Positions 34,979 to 45,303 are shown, numbered from the stretch's first letter. The stretch is 64,000 bases of DNA from Curtobacterium sp. MCBD17_032 (GCF_003234855.1 NZ_QKTO01000011.1:1-64000); one strand, 5' to 3'. Numbers and translations: made by a program. Notes: generated by a model from the sequence alone, not told the origin.

Positions 34979-35623
34979 GTGACGGACGAACTGCGCGGAC
35001 AGAAACCGCTGACCGCGAAGCAGCAGTCGATCCTCGACGCGATCCGTGCGTCGATCGCCAGCCGGGGCTACCCGCCGAGCATGCGTGAGATCGGCGACGC
35101 AGCCGGGCTCTCGTCACTGTCGAGCGTCTCGCACCAGCTCGGGCAGCTCGAGCTCGGCGGCTGGATCCGGCGGGACCCGAACCGCCCGCGGGCGCTCGAG
35201 GTCCTGGTCGACGAGCCGACGCCCGGCGCCGACGGCCCGGACGTCGACACCACGACGCTCGTCCCCCTCGTCGGACGCATCGCCGCCGGTGTCCCGATCA
35301 CCGCGGAGCAGCACGTCGACGAGATCATCCCCCTGCCCCGCCAGCTCGTCGGGACCGGCGACCTCTTCATGCTCAAGGTCGTGGGCGAGTCGATGATCGA
35401 CGCGGCGATCTGCGACGGTGACTGGGTGGTCGTCCGGGCACAGCAGACCGCCGAGAACGGCGACGTCGTCGCCGCGATGCTCGACGAGGAAGCCACGGTC
35501 AAGGTCTTCCGTCAGCGGGACGGCCACACGTGGCTGCTCCCCCGCAACTCCGCGTTCGAGCCGATCCTCGGCGATGCCGCCACGGTGCTCGGCAAGGTCG
35601 TCGCGGTCCTCCGCTCCATCTGA
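34979..35623 (+). CDS. lexA: LexA repressor
   Basis: SOS master repressor, 214 residues. The N-terminal winged helix has [40 protein letters not shown] and [12 protein letters not shown]. The Ala-Gly self-cleavage site is in GRIAAGVPI. The Ser of the catalytic dyad is in [18 protein letters not shown] and the Lys in [15 protein letters not shown] 34979 is preceded by GAAGGGCGA. Two LexA boxes upstream point to autoregulation, and recA in this window carries two more. Confidence 0.96.
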   Translation: MTDELRGQKPLTAKQQSILDAIRASIASRGYPPSMREIGDAAGLSSLSSVSHQLGQLELGGWIRRDPNRPRALEVLVDEPTPGADGPDVDTTTLVPLVGRIAAGVPITAEQHVDEIIPLPRQLVGTGDLFMLKVVGESMIDAAICDGDWVVVRAQQTAENGDVVAAMLDEEATVKVFRQRDGHTWLLPRNSAFEPILGDAATVLGKVVAVLRSI

Positions 35624-35641
35624 CCGCTCCGGAAACGCCAC

Positions 35642-35687
35642 GAGGGCGGCTGCGCGCAACGCGACGGCGTTGCGGGCAGCCGCCCTC
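35642..35687 (+). terminator. Terminator of lexA
   Basis: Outer arms GAGGGCGGCTGC and GCAGCCGCCCTC are perfectly complementary, enclosing an inner CGCAACGC/GCGTTGCG stem; the hairpin starts 18 bp after the lexA stop. Confidence 0.7.
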
Positions 35688-35710
35688 CTCGCGTGGCGCG
35701 GACGCGACGG

Positions 35711-35748
35711 ACGGGAGGCCCGGTGCGGGCGTGCACCGGGCCTCCCGT
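35711..35748. terminator. Terminator between convergent lexA and hflX
   Basis: Perfect 16-bp inverted repeat ACGGGAGGCCCGGTGC / GCACCGGGCCTCCCGT with a 6-base loop, 16 bp beyond the hflX stop. It can act in both directions. Confidence 0.7.
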
Positions 35749-35764
35749 CCGTTCGGACCTGCCG

Positions 35765-37309
35765 TCAGGCGGACGCGACCGGCGCGACCACGTACGGGTC
35801 GAGTTCCGCGACCTCCCGCTGGAAGACCCGCACCCGGAGGCGCGTCCCCTCCGCCACGTAGTCCACCGACTCCACCGCACCCGCGTCGTGCAGGTGCGAG
35901 ACCAGGTCACCACGGGAGAACGGCACGACGACGGTCAGTTCGACGTCGGGCTCGGGCAGGCGCGCCTCGATCGCCGCGAGCAGGTCCGGGATGCCGGCAC
36001 CCGTGCGGGCCGACACGAAGACGGCGTCCGGCGCGAGCGCCACGAGGGCCATGCGCTGGGTGTCGTCGATGAGGTCCGCCTTGTTGAAGGCGACGATCTC
36101 CGGGACGTCGCGCGCCCCGACGTCGCCGATGACCTCTCGCACCGTCGCGAGCTGCGCTGCCGGGTCGGGGTGGGAACCGTCGACCACGTGGACGATGACG
36201 TCCGCGTTCCCGACCTCCTCGAGCGTCGAGCGGAACGCCTCGACCAACTGGTGCGGGAGGTTCCGGACGAACCCGACGGTGTCGGTGAAGGTGAACTCGC
36301 GCCCCTTCGACGTCTCCGTGCGGCGGACCGTCGAGTCGAGGGTGGCGAACAGCTGGTTCTGGACCAGGACGCCGGCGCTCGTGAGCCGGTTGAGCAGCGA
36401 GGACTTCCCGGCGTTCGTGTACCCGGCGATCGCGACGCTCGGGACGGCGTTGCGGGTGCGGTCGGCACGCTTGGCCTCGCGAGCCGGGGTGAAGCCCGCG
36501 ATCTGCCGACGGAGCTTCGCCATCCGGGTGTGGATCTTCCGGCGGTCGAGCTCCATCTTCGTCTCACCCGGTCCGCGCGAACCCATGCCGGCGCCGCCGG
36601 AGACCTGGCCACCGGCCTGCCGGGACATCGACTCACCCCAGCCACGCAGACGCGGGAGCAGGTACTGGAGCTGCGCGAGCTCGACCTGCGCCTTGCCCTC
36701 GCGCGTGGAGGCGTGCTGGCTGAAGATGTCGAGGATCACGGCCGTGCGGTCGATCACCTTGACCTTGACGACGTCCTCGAGCGCACGGCGCTGCGACGGT
36801 GCGAGTTCGGTGTCCGCGATGACCGTGTCCGCGCCGGTGGCCTTGACCACCATGGCGAGTTCCTGGGCCTTGCCCTTGCCGAGGTAGGTCGCCGGGTCGG
36901 GGGTCGGCCGGCGCTGCAGGAGCCCGTCGAGCACCACGGCGCCCGCGGTCTCGGCGAGGGCCGACAGCTCGCGGAGCGAGTTCTCGGCGTCGGAGGCGTC
37001 GCCCTGCGCGTACACGCCGATGAGGACGACGCGCTCGAGCCGGAGCTGCCGGTACTCGACCTCAGTGACGTCCTCGAGCTCGGTGGAGAGGCCGACGACG
37101 CGGCGCAGCGCCGCACGGTCCTCACGGTCGTACTGGTCGCCGTCGCCATCCCAACCCTGCTCGTCCACCGAGCGGGTCTGGATCGCCTGCGCCGGCGCGA
37201 AGATGGAGGATGCCGCGCGCCGGTCGGCGTTGCGCAGCACCCGCTCGACGACACCGTCTGCGCTGTCGTCGTGGATGGTCTGTTCGTCCTGCTGATGGGA
37301 TTCCGTCAT
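35765..37309 (-). CDS. hflX: GTPase HflX
   Basis: Ribosome-associated GTPase that splits stalled or hibernating ribosomes, 514 residues. The N-terminal HflX domain has VVLIGVYAQGDASDAENSLR and PATYLGKGKAQELAMVV; a glycine-rich segment (RQAGGQVSGGAGMGSRGPGE) follows. The G domain has VAIAGYTNAGKSSLLNRLTS, FTDTVGFVRNLPHQLVEAF and IVAFNKADLID. ATG 37309 is chosen over a GTG three codons earlier. A 120-residue acidic leader before the core is longer than in E. coli but common in actinobacteria. Confidence 0.94.
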   Translation of the reverse strand: MTESHQQDEQTIHDDSADGVVERVLRNADRRAASSIFAPAQAIQTRSVDEQGWDGDGDQYDREDRAALRRVVGLSTELEDVTEVEYRQLRLERVVLIGVYAQGDASDAENSLRELSALAETAGAVVLDGLLQRRPTPDPATYLGKGKAQELAMVVKATGADTVIADTELAPSQRRALEDVVKVKVIDRTAVILDIFSQHASTREGKAQVELAQLQYLLPRLRGWGESMSRQAGGQVSGGAGMGSRGPGETKMELDRRKIHTRMAKLRRQIAGFTPAREAKRADRTRNAVPSVAIAGYTNAGKSSLLNRLTSAGVLVQNQLFATLDSTVRRTETSKGREFTFTDTVGFVRNLPHQLVEAFRSTLEEVGNADVIVHVVDGSHPDPAAQLATVREVIGDVGARDVPEIVAFNKADLIDDTQRMALVALAPDAVFVSARTGAGIPDLLAAIEARLPEPDVELTVVVPFSRGDLVSHLHDAGAVESVDYVAEGTRLRVRVFQREVAELDPYVVAPVASA

Positions 37310-37370
37310 GCTGTGCACAGGCTACCTCCGGAGCCCTCTGGACACACGGGGTTCCCGGTACGGTTCTTCC

Positions 37371-37982
37371 ATGGCGAACGACCACTACTTCTCTGCCACC
37401 CCGGAGAGCCAGGCGCGACCGCGGCAGATCCGCGTGACGCTCGCCGGTCGCACGCTCGACTTCACCACTGCAGCGGGCGTCTTCAGCCCGGACGGCATCG
37501 ACCGCGGCACGAGCGTGCTGTTGCGCAACGTCCCCGCTCCTGCCCCCGACGGGGACCTGCTCGACGTCGGCTGTGGCTGGGGTCCGCTCGCGATCACGAT
37601 GGCGCTGCAGTCCCCCGACGCGCACGTGTGGGGCGTCGACGTCAACGAGCGCGTCCTCGACCTGGCGCGGACCAACGCCACCGCCGCCGGAGCGGACAAC
37701 CTGACGGTGGGTCTGCCCACCGAGGTCCCGGCCGACACGACGTTCCGCACGATCTGGTCGAACCCGCCGATCCGTGTCGGCAAGGACGAACTGCACGACA
37801 TCCTGCGCACGTGGATCCCCCGGCTCGCCGTCGGTGGCGACGCCTGGCTCGTGGTGTCGAAGGACCTGGGCGGGGACTCGCTGCAGCGCTGGTTGCAGCA
37901 GACACTGGCGGACGGGTTCACCGTGACGCGGGCGACGACCGACAAGGGCTTCCGCGTCCTCCGGGTGCACCGCGCGTCCTGA
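37371..37982 (+). CDS. Class I SAM-dependent methyltransferase, RsmC-like
   Basis: Methyltransferase of 203 residues. The SAM-binding motif is LLDVGCGWGPLAITMAL, with VWGVDVNERVLDLARTNA after it. TIWSNPPIRVGKDELHDIL contains the catalytic NPPI motif of the RsmC/RlmG guanine-N2 rRNA methyltransferases. Single-domain actinobacterial homologues are usual; E. coli RsmC has an extra N-terminal pseudo-domain. The target (16S G1207-type or another guanine) is inferred from the family. Start ATG 37371; the gene diverges from hflX. Confidence 0.85.
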   Translation: MANDHYFSATPESQARPRQIRVTLAGRTLDFTTAAGVFSPDGIDRGTSVLLRNVPAPAPDGDLLDVGCGWGPLAITMALQSPDAHVWGVDVNERVLDLARTNATAAGADNLTVGLPTEVPADTTFRTIWSNPPIRVGKDELHDILRTWIPRLAVGGDAWLVVSKDLGGDSLQRWLQQTLADGFTVTRATTDKGFRVLRVHRAS

Positions 37983-38000
37983 CGGCGCCGCCAGGACCCG

Positions 38001-38561
38001 TCACACCGGTCGGAGCGGCACCTGTTCCCCGGTCGGGAGCTCGACCCGCACGGGGTCGCCCAGACGGACGGTCCCACCGACGAGCACGACGCTCATGACG
38101 CCTCCCTTGCGCTCGACGGAGCCGTCCTCGGCGCGGCCGAGCACCTGGCGCAACAGTCCCGGCTCGAAGCCGTCGATCTGCCGGCACGGGTTCCGCAGGC
38201 CGGTGACCCGGACGCGGGCATCGGCACCGAGGTGCAGCACGGTCCCCTCGGGCAGCCTCAGCAGGTCGACGCCGCGCGTCGTGACGTTCTCACCCATCTG
38301 GCCGGGGGCGACCGTGAACCCCGCCGTGGCCACCTCGTCGAACAGCTCGGCGGCGATGAGGTGTACCTGCCGCAGGTTCGGCTGGTGCGGGTCACGGGCG
38401 ACACGGGAGCGGTGCTGCACCGTCGCCCCGGCGTGCGCGTCCCCTTCGACGCCGAGCCCCGCGACCAGGACGATGTCCGAGACGATCGGCTTGCTGAAGT
38501 GGTGGTCGTGGTCGCGGCTCACCGCGACCACGCGCGGCTGGTCGTCCTGCTCCCCCGTCAT
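38001..38561 (-). CDS. MOSC-domain protein, copy 2
   Basis: Paralogue of the protein at 4238-4798, also 186 residues and alignable without gaps at about three quarters identity. The MOSC cysteine is in VTGLRNPCRQI and the conserved block GQMGENVTTRGVDL is intact. The shared N-terminus MTGE and identical length support ATG 38561. It lies 44 bp downstream of dapF on the same strand but is not obviously related to lysine synthesis. Substrate unknown. Confidence 0.88.
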   Translation of the reverse strand: MTGEQDDQPRVVAVSRDHDHHFSKPIVSDIVLVAGLGVEGDAHAGATVQHRSRVARDPHQPNLRQVHLIAAELFDEVATAGFTVAPGQMGENVTTRGVDLLRLPEGTVLHLGADARVRVTGLRNPCRQIDGFEPGLLRQVLGRAEDGSVERKGGVMSVVLVGGTVRLGDPVRVELPTGEQVPLRPV

Positions 38562-38605
38562 GTGCCGATCCTGACACGGGGACGATCGTCGGGGAAGGTG
38601 TCCGG

Positions 38606-39496
38606 TCAGACCGTCAGGTCCCCCGAGAACACGAGCTCGGCCGGACCGGCGAGCGAGACGTGCTCGCCGTCCTCCGTCGCGGTCATCCGCACGGTGAGGA
38701 CACCGCCCGGGACGCGGACGCGCCAGGTGTCCGGCGCCGCCGAGCCCGCCCAGTACCGCGTCGCGAGGGCCGCGGCCACCGCGCCCGTTCCGCACGAGAG
38801 CGTCTCGCCGCTCCCCCGCTCGTGCACGCGCATGGTGATCTGGCCGACCCCGTCCGTCACGAGCGGGTCCCCGGGGAGCACGAACTCGACGTTCGCCCCG
38901 GAAGCCGGGGCCGGGTCGAGGACCGGCACGTAGGTCAGGTCGATGCCTGCGAGCTCCTCCTCGCTGGCGACCGCGACGACGACGTGGGGGTTGCCGACGT
39001 CGATGCCGAGCCCGGGCCGTGCGCGGTCGAGGTCCTTCGCGCGCACGAGGACGTCGTCGGAGCCGCTCCCGTCGATGCCGAGACGCCACCGGCCGAGGTC
39101 GGCGGCGAAGCCCGTGGACGACCGCTGGATGTCGACGAGGCCCTTCCGGCTGCCCACGGTGAGGGTCTGCCCCGGTGCGAGGTCGACGAGCCCCGACTCG
39201 GTGAGGTACCGGGCGAAGACACGGATGCCGTTGCCGCACATCTCGGCGACCGACCCGTCGGCGTTGTGGTAGTCCATGAACCACGTGGCGGCCGGGTCCT
39301 CCGCGAGGACCGCGCGGCCCTCGGGGAGCGCGTCCGAGCGCACGGCACGGATGACACCGTCGGCACCGACGCCGAAGCGCCGGTCCGCGATCGCGCGGAT
39401 CCGGTCCGGCGTCAGGTCGACCGTGGCGTCGGGGTCGGCGAACAGGACGAAGTCGTTGCCGGTCCCGTGGCCCTTGGTGAAGTGCAGCTCGGTCAC
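38606..39496 (-). CDS. dapF: Diaminopimelate epimerase
   Basis: PLP-independent racemase converting LL- to meso-diaminopimelate for lysine and peptidoglycan, 296 residues. Two catalytic cysteines are visible in [16 protein letters not shown] and [17 protein letters not shown], and the N-terminus [18 protein letters not shown] is characteristic. GTG 39496 overlaps the miaA stop (GTGA). With dapA and dapB also in the window, three steps of the DAP branch are present. Confidence 0.96.
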   Translation of the reverse strand: MTELHFTKGHGTGNDFVLFADPDATVDLTPDRIRAIADRRFGVGADGVIRAVRSDALPEGRAVLAEDPAATWFMDYHNADGSVAEMCGNGIRVFARYLTESGLVDLAPGQTLTVGSRKGLVDIQRSSTGFAADLGRWRLGIDGSGSDDVLVRAKDLDRARPGLGIDVGNPHVVVAVASEEELAGIDLTYVPVLDPAPASGANVEFVLPGDPLVTDGVGQITMRVHERGSGETLSCGTGAVAAALATRYWAGSAAPDTWRVRVPGGVLTVRMTATEDGEHVSLAGPAELVFSGDLTV

Positions 39497-40530
39497 GGGA
39501 CGATCCTACGGGCCAGTCCCGAGAGCTCCGCTGCCCCGGCTCCCGTGACGTCCACCGCGCCCACCCGCGTCGTCCCCGAGTCGGCGTACCGCTTGAACCA
39601 CGAGACCTGCCGGCGGGCGTACCGCCGCGTCGCGACGCTGGTCGACTCCACCGCCTGCTCGACCGTCGCCTCCCCGCGCAGGACCTGGAGCGCCTGCGCG
39701 TACCCGATCGCGGCGCGGGCCGTGCGGCCCTGTTCCAGCCCCCGGTCCCGGAGGGCTGCGACCTCGTCCAGGAGCCCGGTGGCGAACATGCGCTCCGCCC
39801 GGGTGTGGAGACCCGCCACGAGCTGCTCGCGGTCGCGCCGCAGGTGCAGGACGTGCGCGGGCCGCCACGGCCGCGGCGCGGACGGGAGGCTCGGGGTGAC
39901 GCGGTCGGACCGGCTCGCGATCTCGACGGCCCGGATCAACCGCCGCGGGTTCCGCGCGTCGATCACCGCGGCAGCCGCCGGGTCGAGTGTGCGGAGCCGG
40001 TCGAGCAGGACGGCCGGACCGAGTTCGCGGTGCTCCCGTTCGAGCTGCTCCCGGAGTACGGGGTCGGTCCCGGGGAAGTCGAGGTCGAAGAGGACGGCGG
40101 ACACGTAGAGGCCGCTGCCACCGACGAGCACCGCGACCCCGCCGTCCGCCGTGACCTCGGCGATCACCGCTCGGGCGTCGCGCTGGTACGCCGCGACGCT
40201 CGCTTCGTCCGTCACCTCGAGCACGTCGAGCTGGTGGTGCGGGATGCCCCGTCGCTCGGACTCCGGGACCTTCGCAGTCCCGACGTCCATCCCGCGGTAG
40301 AGCTGCATGGCGTCGGCGTTGACGATCTCGGCACGTCGGCCGTGCGCACAGTGTCGTTCGGCGAGGGCGAGGGCGAGCTCGGACTTGCCGGTACCGGTCG
40401 CGCCCACGACGGCGACGACGTCCGCTGTCGCGACCAGGTCGAGCGGAGCCTCCTGACCGGGGCGTGCGTCGGCGTCGGGCGCGGAGTCGGCGTCGACCCC
40501 TCGCGCGGGTCGCGGGTCAGCGTCCGACAC
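39493..40530 (-). CDS. miaA: tRNA dimethylallyltransferase
   Basis: Transfers a dimethylallyl group to A37 of tRNAs reading UNN codons, 345 residues. The P-loop is [39 protein letters not shown] is the substrate-binding block, and [18 protein letters not shown] and [11 protein letters not shown] are further family blocks. GTG 40530 lies 14 bases inside the end of miaB, so the two modification genes are coupled: MiaB acts on the product of MiaA. About 30 Asp/Pro/Ala-rich residues precede the domain. Confidence 0.95.
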   Translation of the reverse strand: MSDADPRPARGVDADSAPDADARPGQEAPLDLVATADVVAVVGATGTGKSELALALAERHCAHGRRAEIVNADAMQLYRGMDVGTAKVPESERRGIPHHQLDVLEVTDEASVAAYQRDARAVIAEVTADGGVAVLVGGSGLYVSAVLFDLDFPGTDPVLREQLEREHRELGPAVLLDRLRTLDPAAAAVIDARNPRRLIRAVEIASRSDRVTPSLPSAPRPWRPAHVLHLRRDREQLVAGLHTRAERMFATGLLDEVAALRDRGLEQGRTARAAIGYAQALQVLRGEATVEQAVESTSVATRRYARRQVSWFKRYADSGTTRVGAVDVTGAGAAELSGLARRIVP

Positions 40531-42013
40531 GGAGCGTGGGGAGGCCGAGCGAGACCGGTCGCGGACCGGCACCCGGAGCGGCCGGGACGGGCACGCCGCA
40601 GGACTCCGCCTGCGCCCGGTCCCAGGCGTCGCCGGCGCGGGTGCGTCGGATGCGCAGCGGTGCGTCGGTGTCGGCGACCAGGAAGTGCGGTGCCGCACGG
40701 GTCACCTCGACCGAGACGACGTCGCCCGGCCGCGGGACGTCCGATCCGGCCGGGACCGCGAAGTGCACGAGGCGGGCGTCCTCGGCGCGACCGGACAGGC
40801 GGTGCGTGGACTCGTCCTTCTTCCCCTCGCCGGTGGCGACGAGGACGTCGACCGTGCGACCGAGCTGCGCGGCGTTCTCCTCCGTCGTGATCCGGTCCTG
40901 CAGGGCGATGAGCCGCTCGTACCGCTCCTGCACGACCTCCTTCGGCAGCTGGTCGTCCATGGTGGCCGCAGGGGTACCGGGGCGGATCGAGTACTGGAAC
41001 GTGAAGGCCGTCGCGAACCGGGCCTGCTCGACGACCCGCAGGGTGTCCGCGAAGTCCGCCTCCGTCTCGCCGGGGAAGCCGACGATGACGTCGGTGGAGA
41101 TGGCCGCGTGCGGGATCGCGGCGCGGACGCGATCGAGGATGCCGAGGAAGCGTTCGCTCCGGTAGCTGCGCCGCATCGCCTTGAGCACCCGGTCTGACCC
41201 GGACTGCAGCGGCATGTGCAGCTGCGGCATGACGTTCGGCGTCTCGGCCATCGCGGCGATGACGTCGTCCGTGAAGGCCGCGGGGTGCGGGCTGGTGAAG
41301 CGCACGCGTTCGAGGCCGTCGATCTGGCCGGTGGCGCGGAGGAGTTTCCCGAACGCATGGCGGTCGCCGAACTCGACGCCGTACGAGTTGACGTTCTGTC
41401 CGAGGAGCGTGACCTCGATCGCACCGTCGTCGACGAGGGCCTGGATCTCGGCGAGGACGTCACCCGGACGACGGTCGCGCTCCTTGCCGCGGAGGGACGG
41501 CACGATGCAGAACGTGCAGGTGTTGTTGCAGCCGACGGAGATCGACACCCAGCCGCTCGAGGTCGACTCCCGCTTGGTCGGCAGCGTCGAAGGGAAGACG
41601 TCGAGGGACTCGAGGATCTCGAGCTGCGCCTCGTCGTTGTGGCGGGCACGCTCGAGCAGGGTCGGCAGGGACCCCATGTTGTGCGTGCCGAACACCACGT
41701 CCACCCACGGCGCCTTCTCGAGGATGACGTCCTTGTCCTTCTGAGCGAGGCAGCCGCCGACGGCGATCTGCATGCCGGGGCGGTCCCGCTTCACGGACGC
41801 CAGGCGACCGAGGTTGCCGTACAGGCGCTTGTCCGCGTTCTCGCGGACGGCACACGTGTTGATGACGACGACGTCTGCCTGCTCGTCGTCCTGTGCGGCG
41901 ACGTACCCGGCAGCGCGGAGCGACCCGCTGAGCCGCTCGGAGTCGTGCACGTTCATCTGGCACCCGTAGGTACGCACTTCGTAGGTCCGCGGGGTCGCGA
42001 CGGCGGTGTCCAT
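40517..42013 (-). CDS. miaB: tRNA-2-methylthio-N6-dimethylallyladenosine synthase MiaB
   Basis: Radical-SAM methylthiotransferase, 498 residues. The N-terminal cluster-binding cysteines are in [31 protein letters not shown] and [11 protein letters not shown]. The radical-SAM CxxxCxxC motif is [19 protein letters not shown] near residue 157. A C-terminal TRAM RNA-binding region ([13 protein letters not shown] ... [15 protein letters not shown]) follows. It thiomethylates i6A37 made by MiaA. Start ATG 42013; a longer open frame upstream is not conserved. Confidence 0.96.
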   Translation of the reverse strand: MDTAVATPRTYEVRTYGCQMNVHDSERLSGSLRAAGYVAAQDDEQADVVVINTCAVRENADKRLYGNLGRLASVKRDRPGMQIAVGGCLAQKDKDVILEKAPWVDVVFGTHNMGSLPTLLERARHNDEAQLEILESLDVFPSTLPTKRESTSSGWVSISVGCNNTCTFCIVPSLRGKERDRRPGDVLAEIQALVDDGAIEVTLLGQNVNSYGVEFGDRHAFGKLLRATGQIDGLERVRFTSPHPAAFTDDVIAAMAETPNVMPQLHMPLQSGSDRVLKAMRRSYRSERFLGILDRVRAAIPHAAISTDVIVGFPGETEADFADTLRVVEQARFATAFTFQYSIRPGTPAATMDDQLPKEVVQERYERLIALQDRITTEENAAQLGRTVDVLVATGEGKKDESTHRLSGRAEDARLVHFAVPAGSDVPRPGDVVSVEVTRAAPHFLVADTDAPLRIRRTRAGDAWDRAQAESCGVPVPAAPGAGPRPVSLGLPTLRVGR

Positions 42014-42161
42014 GATCGTCCAGTGTAGGACCGGGCGGATACCGGACCGGGGCCGAGCACCCGCACCGATCGGCGCTTCTGCTCCGGTCCCGATCCGGTC
42101 TCGCCTCGGTTCCGCCACGGTACGGTGCGAACCGGACCGGGGCGAGGCCGTGCGGGTCGGA

Positions 42162-43208
42162 CTACTCGAACCGCACGGTTCCACGACCGCCGGGCGGCGG
42201 ACGGCGGGGGCCGTCGAGCGCACGCTCGACGGCGATGCGGACGACGCCCCCGTTGTACCCCTTGCGCATCAGGAACCCGGACAGTCGACGTTCGGCCGTC
42301 GCGCGGTCGAGGCCGCGCATCTGCCCGGCACGCTTCGTCGCCAGTTCGATCGCCCGGACGAACTCGTCGTCCTCGTCGTCCGCCGCCGCGTCGAGTGCTG
42401 CGTCGATCGCGGTCTGGTCGATGCCGCGGCGACGGAGGTCGGCGACGATCGCCTGCCGGCCGAGGCCCTTGCGCGCATGCATCCGGTCCACGAGGTCGGT
42501 GGCCAGCGCGACGTCGTCGAGCAGCCCGACGCGGGTGAGCCGGTCGATCTCCTGCTCGATGACGTCCGGGTCGAACGCGTCCTGCTTCCCGAGCATCGCC
42601 CGGAGCTCGGACGTGCTCACGCCGCGTCGGCTGAGCGCACGCATGCTGATCCGCTCCGCATCGGCACGTTGCTCGTCGAGTGGCCGCGGAGCGTCTGCCG
42701 GATCGAGCTCGCCGCCGGTGATCGAGAACACCGACGCCGTCGGCGCGTCCGCCTCGTCGCCGTCGTAGCCGGTCTGCTCGGCCCGAGCGCTCCGCCCCGA
42801 CCCGTCCCCGACGACCGGGGACAGCCAGGCGTCCTGCGCACCCCGGACCGACAACGGGACCGGAAACGGGACCGGCGTGTCCGCGTCCGACGGGACCGCC
42901 GCCGCGTGCTCCCGCCCGAAACCGTCACCGGTGTCGTCGCTGCCGTCATTAGCCAAACGGTCGGCGTCCGCCCAGCGCTCCGTCTCCGTCCCGCGCTCCG
43001 CGTCCGACCAGCGGTCGGCGTCCTGCGAGCGGTCGGCGTCCTGCGAGCGGTCGGCGTCCTCCGAGCGCTCGCTGTCGGGCCGGTGCCCGGCGTCCGCTGC
43101 GCTCGTGGTCCGGGCACCGGGACGTGTGCCGTCAGGACGGCGACGGGACCTCGCTCCGAACAGATCGGTCACCGGAGCGAGGTCGTCGCCGTCGTGGTCG
43201 GTCGTCAC
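42162..43208 (-). CDS. recX: Regulatory protein RecX with a long acidic repeat N-terminus
   Basis: Modulator of RecA filaments, 348 residues, about 150 longer than usual. The C-terminal RecX domain (about 190-330) has [40 protein letters not shown] and [20 protein letters not shown]. The N-terminal half is acidic and probably disordered, and contains six hexapeptide units ending in -DADR, -DAER or -ETER ([12 protein letters not shown] twice, [18 protein letters not shown]). GTG 43208 overlaps the recA stop (GTGA), so RecX is made with RecA. Confidence 0.92.
   Translation of the reverse strand: MTTDHDGDDLAPVTDLFGARSRRRPDGTRPGARTTSAADAGHRPDSERSEDADRSQDADRSQDADRWSDAERGTETERWADADRLANDGSDDTGDGFGREHAAAVPSDADTPVPFPVPLSVRGAQDAWLSPVVGDGSGRSARAEQTGYDGDEADAPTASVFSITGGELDPADAPRPLDEQRADAERISMRALSRRGVSTSELRAMLGKQDAFDPDVIEQEIDRLTRVGLLDDVALATDLVDRMHARKGLGRQAIVADLRRRGIDQTAIDAALDAAADDEDDEFVRAIELATKRAGQMRGLDRATAERRLSGFLMRKGYNGGVVRIAVERALDGPRRPPPGGRGTVRFE
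43012..43065. repeat. Three 18-bp tandem repeats within recX
   Basis: CGGTCGGCGTCCTGCGAG occurs twice in a row and a third time with one change (TCCTCCGAG), coding on the minus strand for the hexapeptides S(E/Q)DADR. Confidence 0.85.
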
Positions 43209-44263
43209 GCGCCCTTGCGCTCCGCGAGCTTCGGCGCGATCGAGTCGACCGGCGCCGCTTCCTTCGCCCCACCGACGCCGAGCTTCGCGAGGATCTTGCC
43301 CTCGATCTCAGCGGCGATCTCCGGGTTCTGGATGAGGAAGGACCGCGAGTTCTCCTTGCCCTGCCCGAGCTGGTCGCCGTCGTAGGTGTACCAGGCGCCG
43401 GACTTCTTCACGATCCCGTGGTCGACGCCGAAGTCCAACAGCGAGCCTTCGCGCGAGATCCCCACCCCGTAGAGGATGTCGAACTCGGCCTGCTTGAACG
43501 GCGGCGCCATCTTGTTCTTCACGACCTTGACGCGGGTGCGGTTGCCGACGGCGTCGGTGCCGCTCTTCAGCGTCTCGATGCGACGGATGTCGAGGCGGAC
43601 CGACGCGTAGAACTTGAGCGCCTTACCACCGGAAGTCGTCTCGGGCGATCCGAAGAACACGCCGATCTTCTCGCGCAGCTGGTTGATGAAGATCATCGTG
43701 GTCTGCGTCTGGTTGAGCCCACCGGCGAGCTTGCGGAGCGCCTGCGACATGAGGCGGGCCTGCAGACCGACATGGGAGTCGCCCATCTCGCCCTCGATCT
43801 CGGCGCGGGGCACGAGTGCCGCCACGGAGTCGATGACGATGAGGTCGATGGATCCCGACCGGACGAGCATGTCCGCGATCTCGAGCGCCTGCTCGGCGGT
43901 GTCGGGCTGGGAGACGAGGAGCGCGTCGATGTCGACGCCGAGCTTCTTGGCGTACTCCGGGTCGAGCGCGTGCTCGGCGTCGATGAACGCCGCGATGCCG
44001 CCGTTGCGCTGCGCGTTCGCGATGGCGTGGATCGTCAGCGTGGTCTTACCGGAGGACTCCGGTCCGTAGATCTCGATGATGCGACCACGCGGGAGTCCAC
44101 CGATCCCGAGCGCGACGTCGAGCGCGACGGAGCCGGTGGGGATCACGGCGACCGGAGCACGCTCGTCGGTCCCGAGGCGCATCACGGCACCCTTGCCGAA
44201 CTGACGGTCGATCTGGGCGAGTGCGGTCTCGAGGGCCTTCTCGCGGTCTACTGGTGATGGCAT
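43205..44263 (-). CDS. recA: Recombinase RecA
   Basis: Homologous-recombination and SOS-activating ATPase, 352 residues. Walker A is [40 protein letters not shown] is Walker B, and the L2 loop region is [23 protein letters not shown] 44263 follows GAAGGAGC, a strong ribosome binding site; upstream in-frame codons are not conserved. Two LexA boxes sit about 210-250 bp upstream, so damage induction is expected. recX follows with overlap. Confidence 0.98.
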   Translation of the reverse strand: MPSPVDREKALETALAQIDRQFGKGAVMRLGTDERAPVAVIPTGSVALDVALGIGGLPRGRIIEIYGPESSGKTTLTIHAIANAQRNGGIAAFIDAEHALDPEYAKKLGVDIDALLVSQPDTAEQALEIADMLVRSGSIDLIVIDSVAALVPRAEIEGEMGDSHVGLQARLMSQALRKLAGGLNQTQTTMIFINQLREKIGVFFGSPETTSGGKALKFYASVRLDIRRIETLKSGTDAVGNRTRVKVVKNKMAPPFKQAEFDILYGVGISREGSLLDFGVDHGIVKKSGAWYTYDGDQLGQGKENSRSFLIQNPEIAAEIEGKILAKLGVGGAKEAAPVDSIAPKLAERKGA

Positions 44264-44472
44264 GGGATGCTCCTTCGTGCTCGTGACGGCCGCCTGTAGG
44301 CTGTCGCGTCCGGACCGGCCGATGGTGCAAGGCCACTCGTTCTGCGACAAGGCTTCGGACGTGTTCCGATGTCCTCGAACCTACGGCCGCCCACCGACAT
44401 CCATGCCGTCAGGAGCGGAGGTCGTGGAAGGAGCACCCGGTCGACGTCGCTGTGGAGGAACGTAGCACCGAC

Positions 44473-44486
44473 CGAACACGTGTTCG
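44473..44486. promoter_or_regulatory. LexA box upstream of recA (proximal)
   Basis: CGAACACGTGTTCG, a perfect SOS palindrome (CGAAC-N4-GTTCG), 210 bp before the recA start. Confidence 0.85.
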
Positions 44487-44496
44487 AGCGACACGC

Positions 44497-44510
44497 CGAA
44501 CACACGTTCG
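44497..44510. promoter_or_regulatory. LexA box upstream of recA (distal)
   Basis: CGAACACACGTTCG, matching CGAAC-N4-GTTCG with both conserved halves intact, 24 bp from the first box (start to start). It could also affect the DUF3046 gene ending 39 bp away. Confidence 0.75.
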
Positions 44511-44548
44511 CCCACGCGCGGAGCGAGCGCCACCAGCGTCAGCACGCG

Positions 44549-44773
44549 TCAGTCGCGCGGTTCCTGGAGACCCTTGCCGTGCCGACGCTCGAGCGGGACG
44601 TCCTGGGAGTCGCAGAGGGCGTCCCACACGGCACGCGCGTCGATGCCCGCCGCGAGGGCGTCCGCCGCCGATCGGCCGCCGAGCTGTTCGAGCACGACGT
44701 CCCGGGCGACGACCGCTCCGTACGCGTCCCCGAACACCTGGTCGACGGCTCGCCAGAACTCACTCACCCGCAT
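44549..44773 (-). CDS. DUF3046 protein
   Basis: Small protein of 74 residues starting MRVSEFWRAVDQVFGDAYGA and containing DVVLEQLGGRSAADALAAGI and ARAVWDALCDSQDVP, the complete pattern of DUF3046. The family is found in actinobacteria, typically immediately upstream of recA as here; its function is unknown. The LexA boxes lie just beyond its stop. Confidence 0.88.
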   Translation of the reverse strand: MRVSEFWRAVDQVFGDAYGAVVARDVVLEQLGGRSAADALAAGIDARAVWDALCDSQDVPLERRHGKGLQEPRD

Positions 44774-44794
44774 CGGACCAGCGTAACAACGGCG

Positions 44795-44826
44795 AACGCC
44801 CCCGCCGGCGGACCGGCGAGGGCGTT
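44795..44826 (-). terminator. Terminator after clgR
   Basis: Arms AACGCCCCCGCCGG / CCGGCGAGGGCGTT, 14 bp with one mismatch and a 4-base loop, 14 bp downstream of the clgR stop. Confidence 0.6.
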
Positions 44827-44840
44827 GCGAGCGGTACGGG

Positions 44841-45149
44841 TCAGCGCACCGCGAGGTCGTTGTCGAACTCGGCGACGAGTTCGTCCGGGAGCGTGTCCGG
44901 GACACGGGTGAGCCCTTCGACCACTGCGAGGCGGTCGCCCACTTCGCGCATGATCGTCGAGATGGGGGTGTCGAGGGCATCCGCCACAGAAGCGAGGATC
45001 TCGGAGCTGGCCTCCTTCTGACCGCGCTCCACCTCACTCAGGTACCCGAGGGCAACACTGGCCTTGGACGCGACCTGACGGAGGGTCCGGCCCTTCTGCA
45101 AGCGGAAGTCCCGCAGCACGTCGCCGATCTCCTGACGAACGAGAACCAT
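44841..45149 (-). CDS. clgR: ClgR-type XRE-family transcriptional regulator
   Basis: DNA-binding protein of 102 residues. The helix-turn-helix is GRTLRQVASKASVALGYLSE followed by VERGQKEASSEILASVADAL, a close match to ClgR, which in actinobacteria activates clp protease and other stress genes. Its position next to pncC and pgsA, before DUF3046 and recA, is the usual one. ClgR proteins are often degraded by ClpP through their C-terminus; here it ends DNDLAVR, so that tag is not obvious. Confidence 0.87.
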   Translation of the reverse strand: MVLVRQEIGDVLRDFRLQKGRTLRQVASKASVALGYLSEVERGQKEASSEILASVADALDTPISTIMREVGDRLAVVEGLTRVPDTLPDELVAEFDNDLAVR

Positions 45150-45303
45150 GAGAACTCCTCCTTCCTGTCATCTCCGCGCCCGCTCGATCCGGATGACCGA
45201 GCTCGGGTCCGACCACCCTGCGGTTGCCGGTTGCAGCATGGTAGCCAGTGCGGCTGCCGTCCTGCTGGAGATTGCGTGAGATGTAACCTGACGGTCACGC
45301 CCG

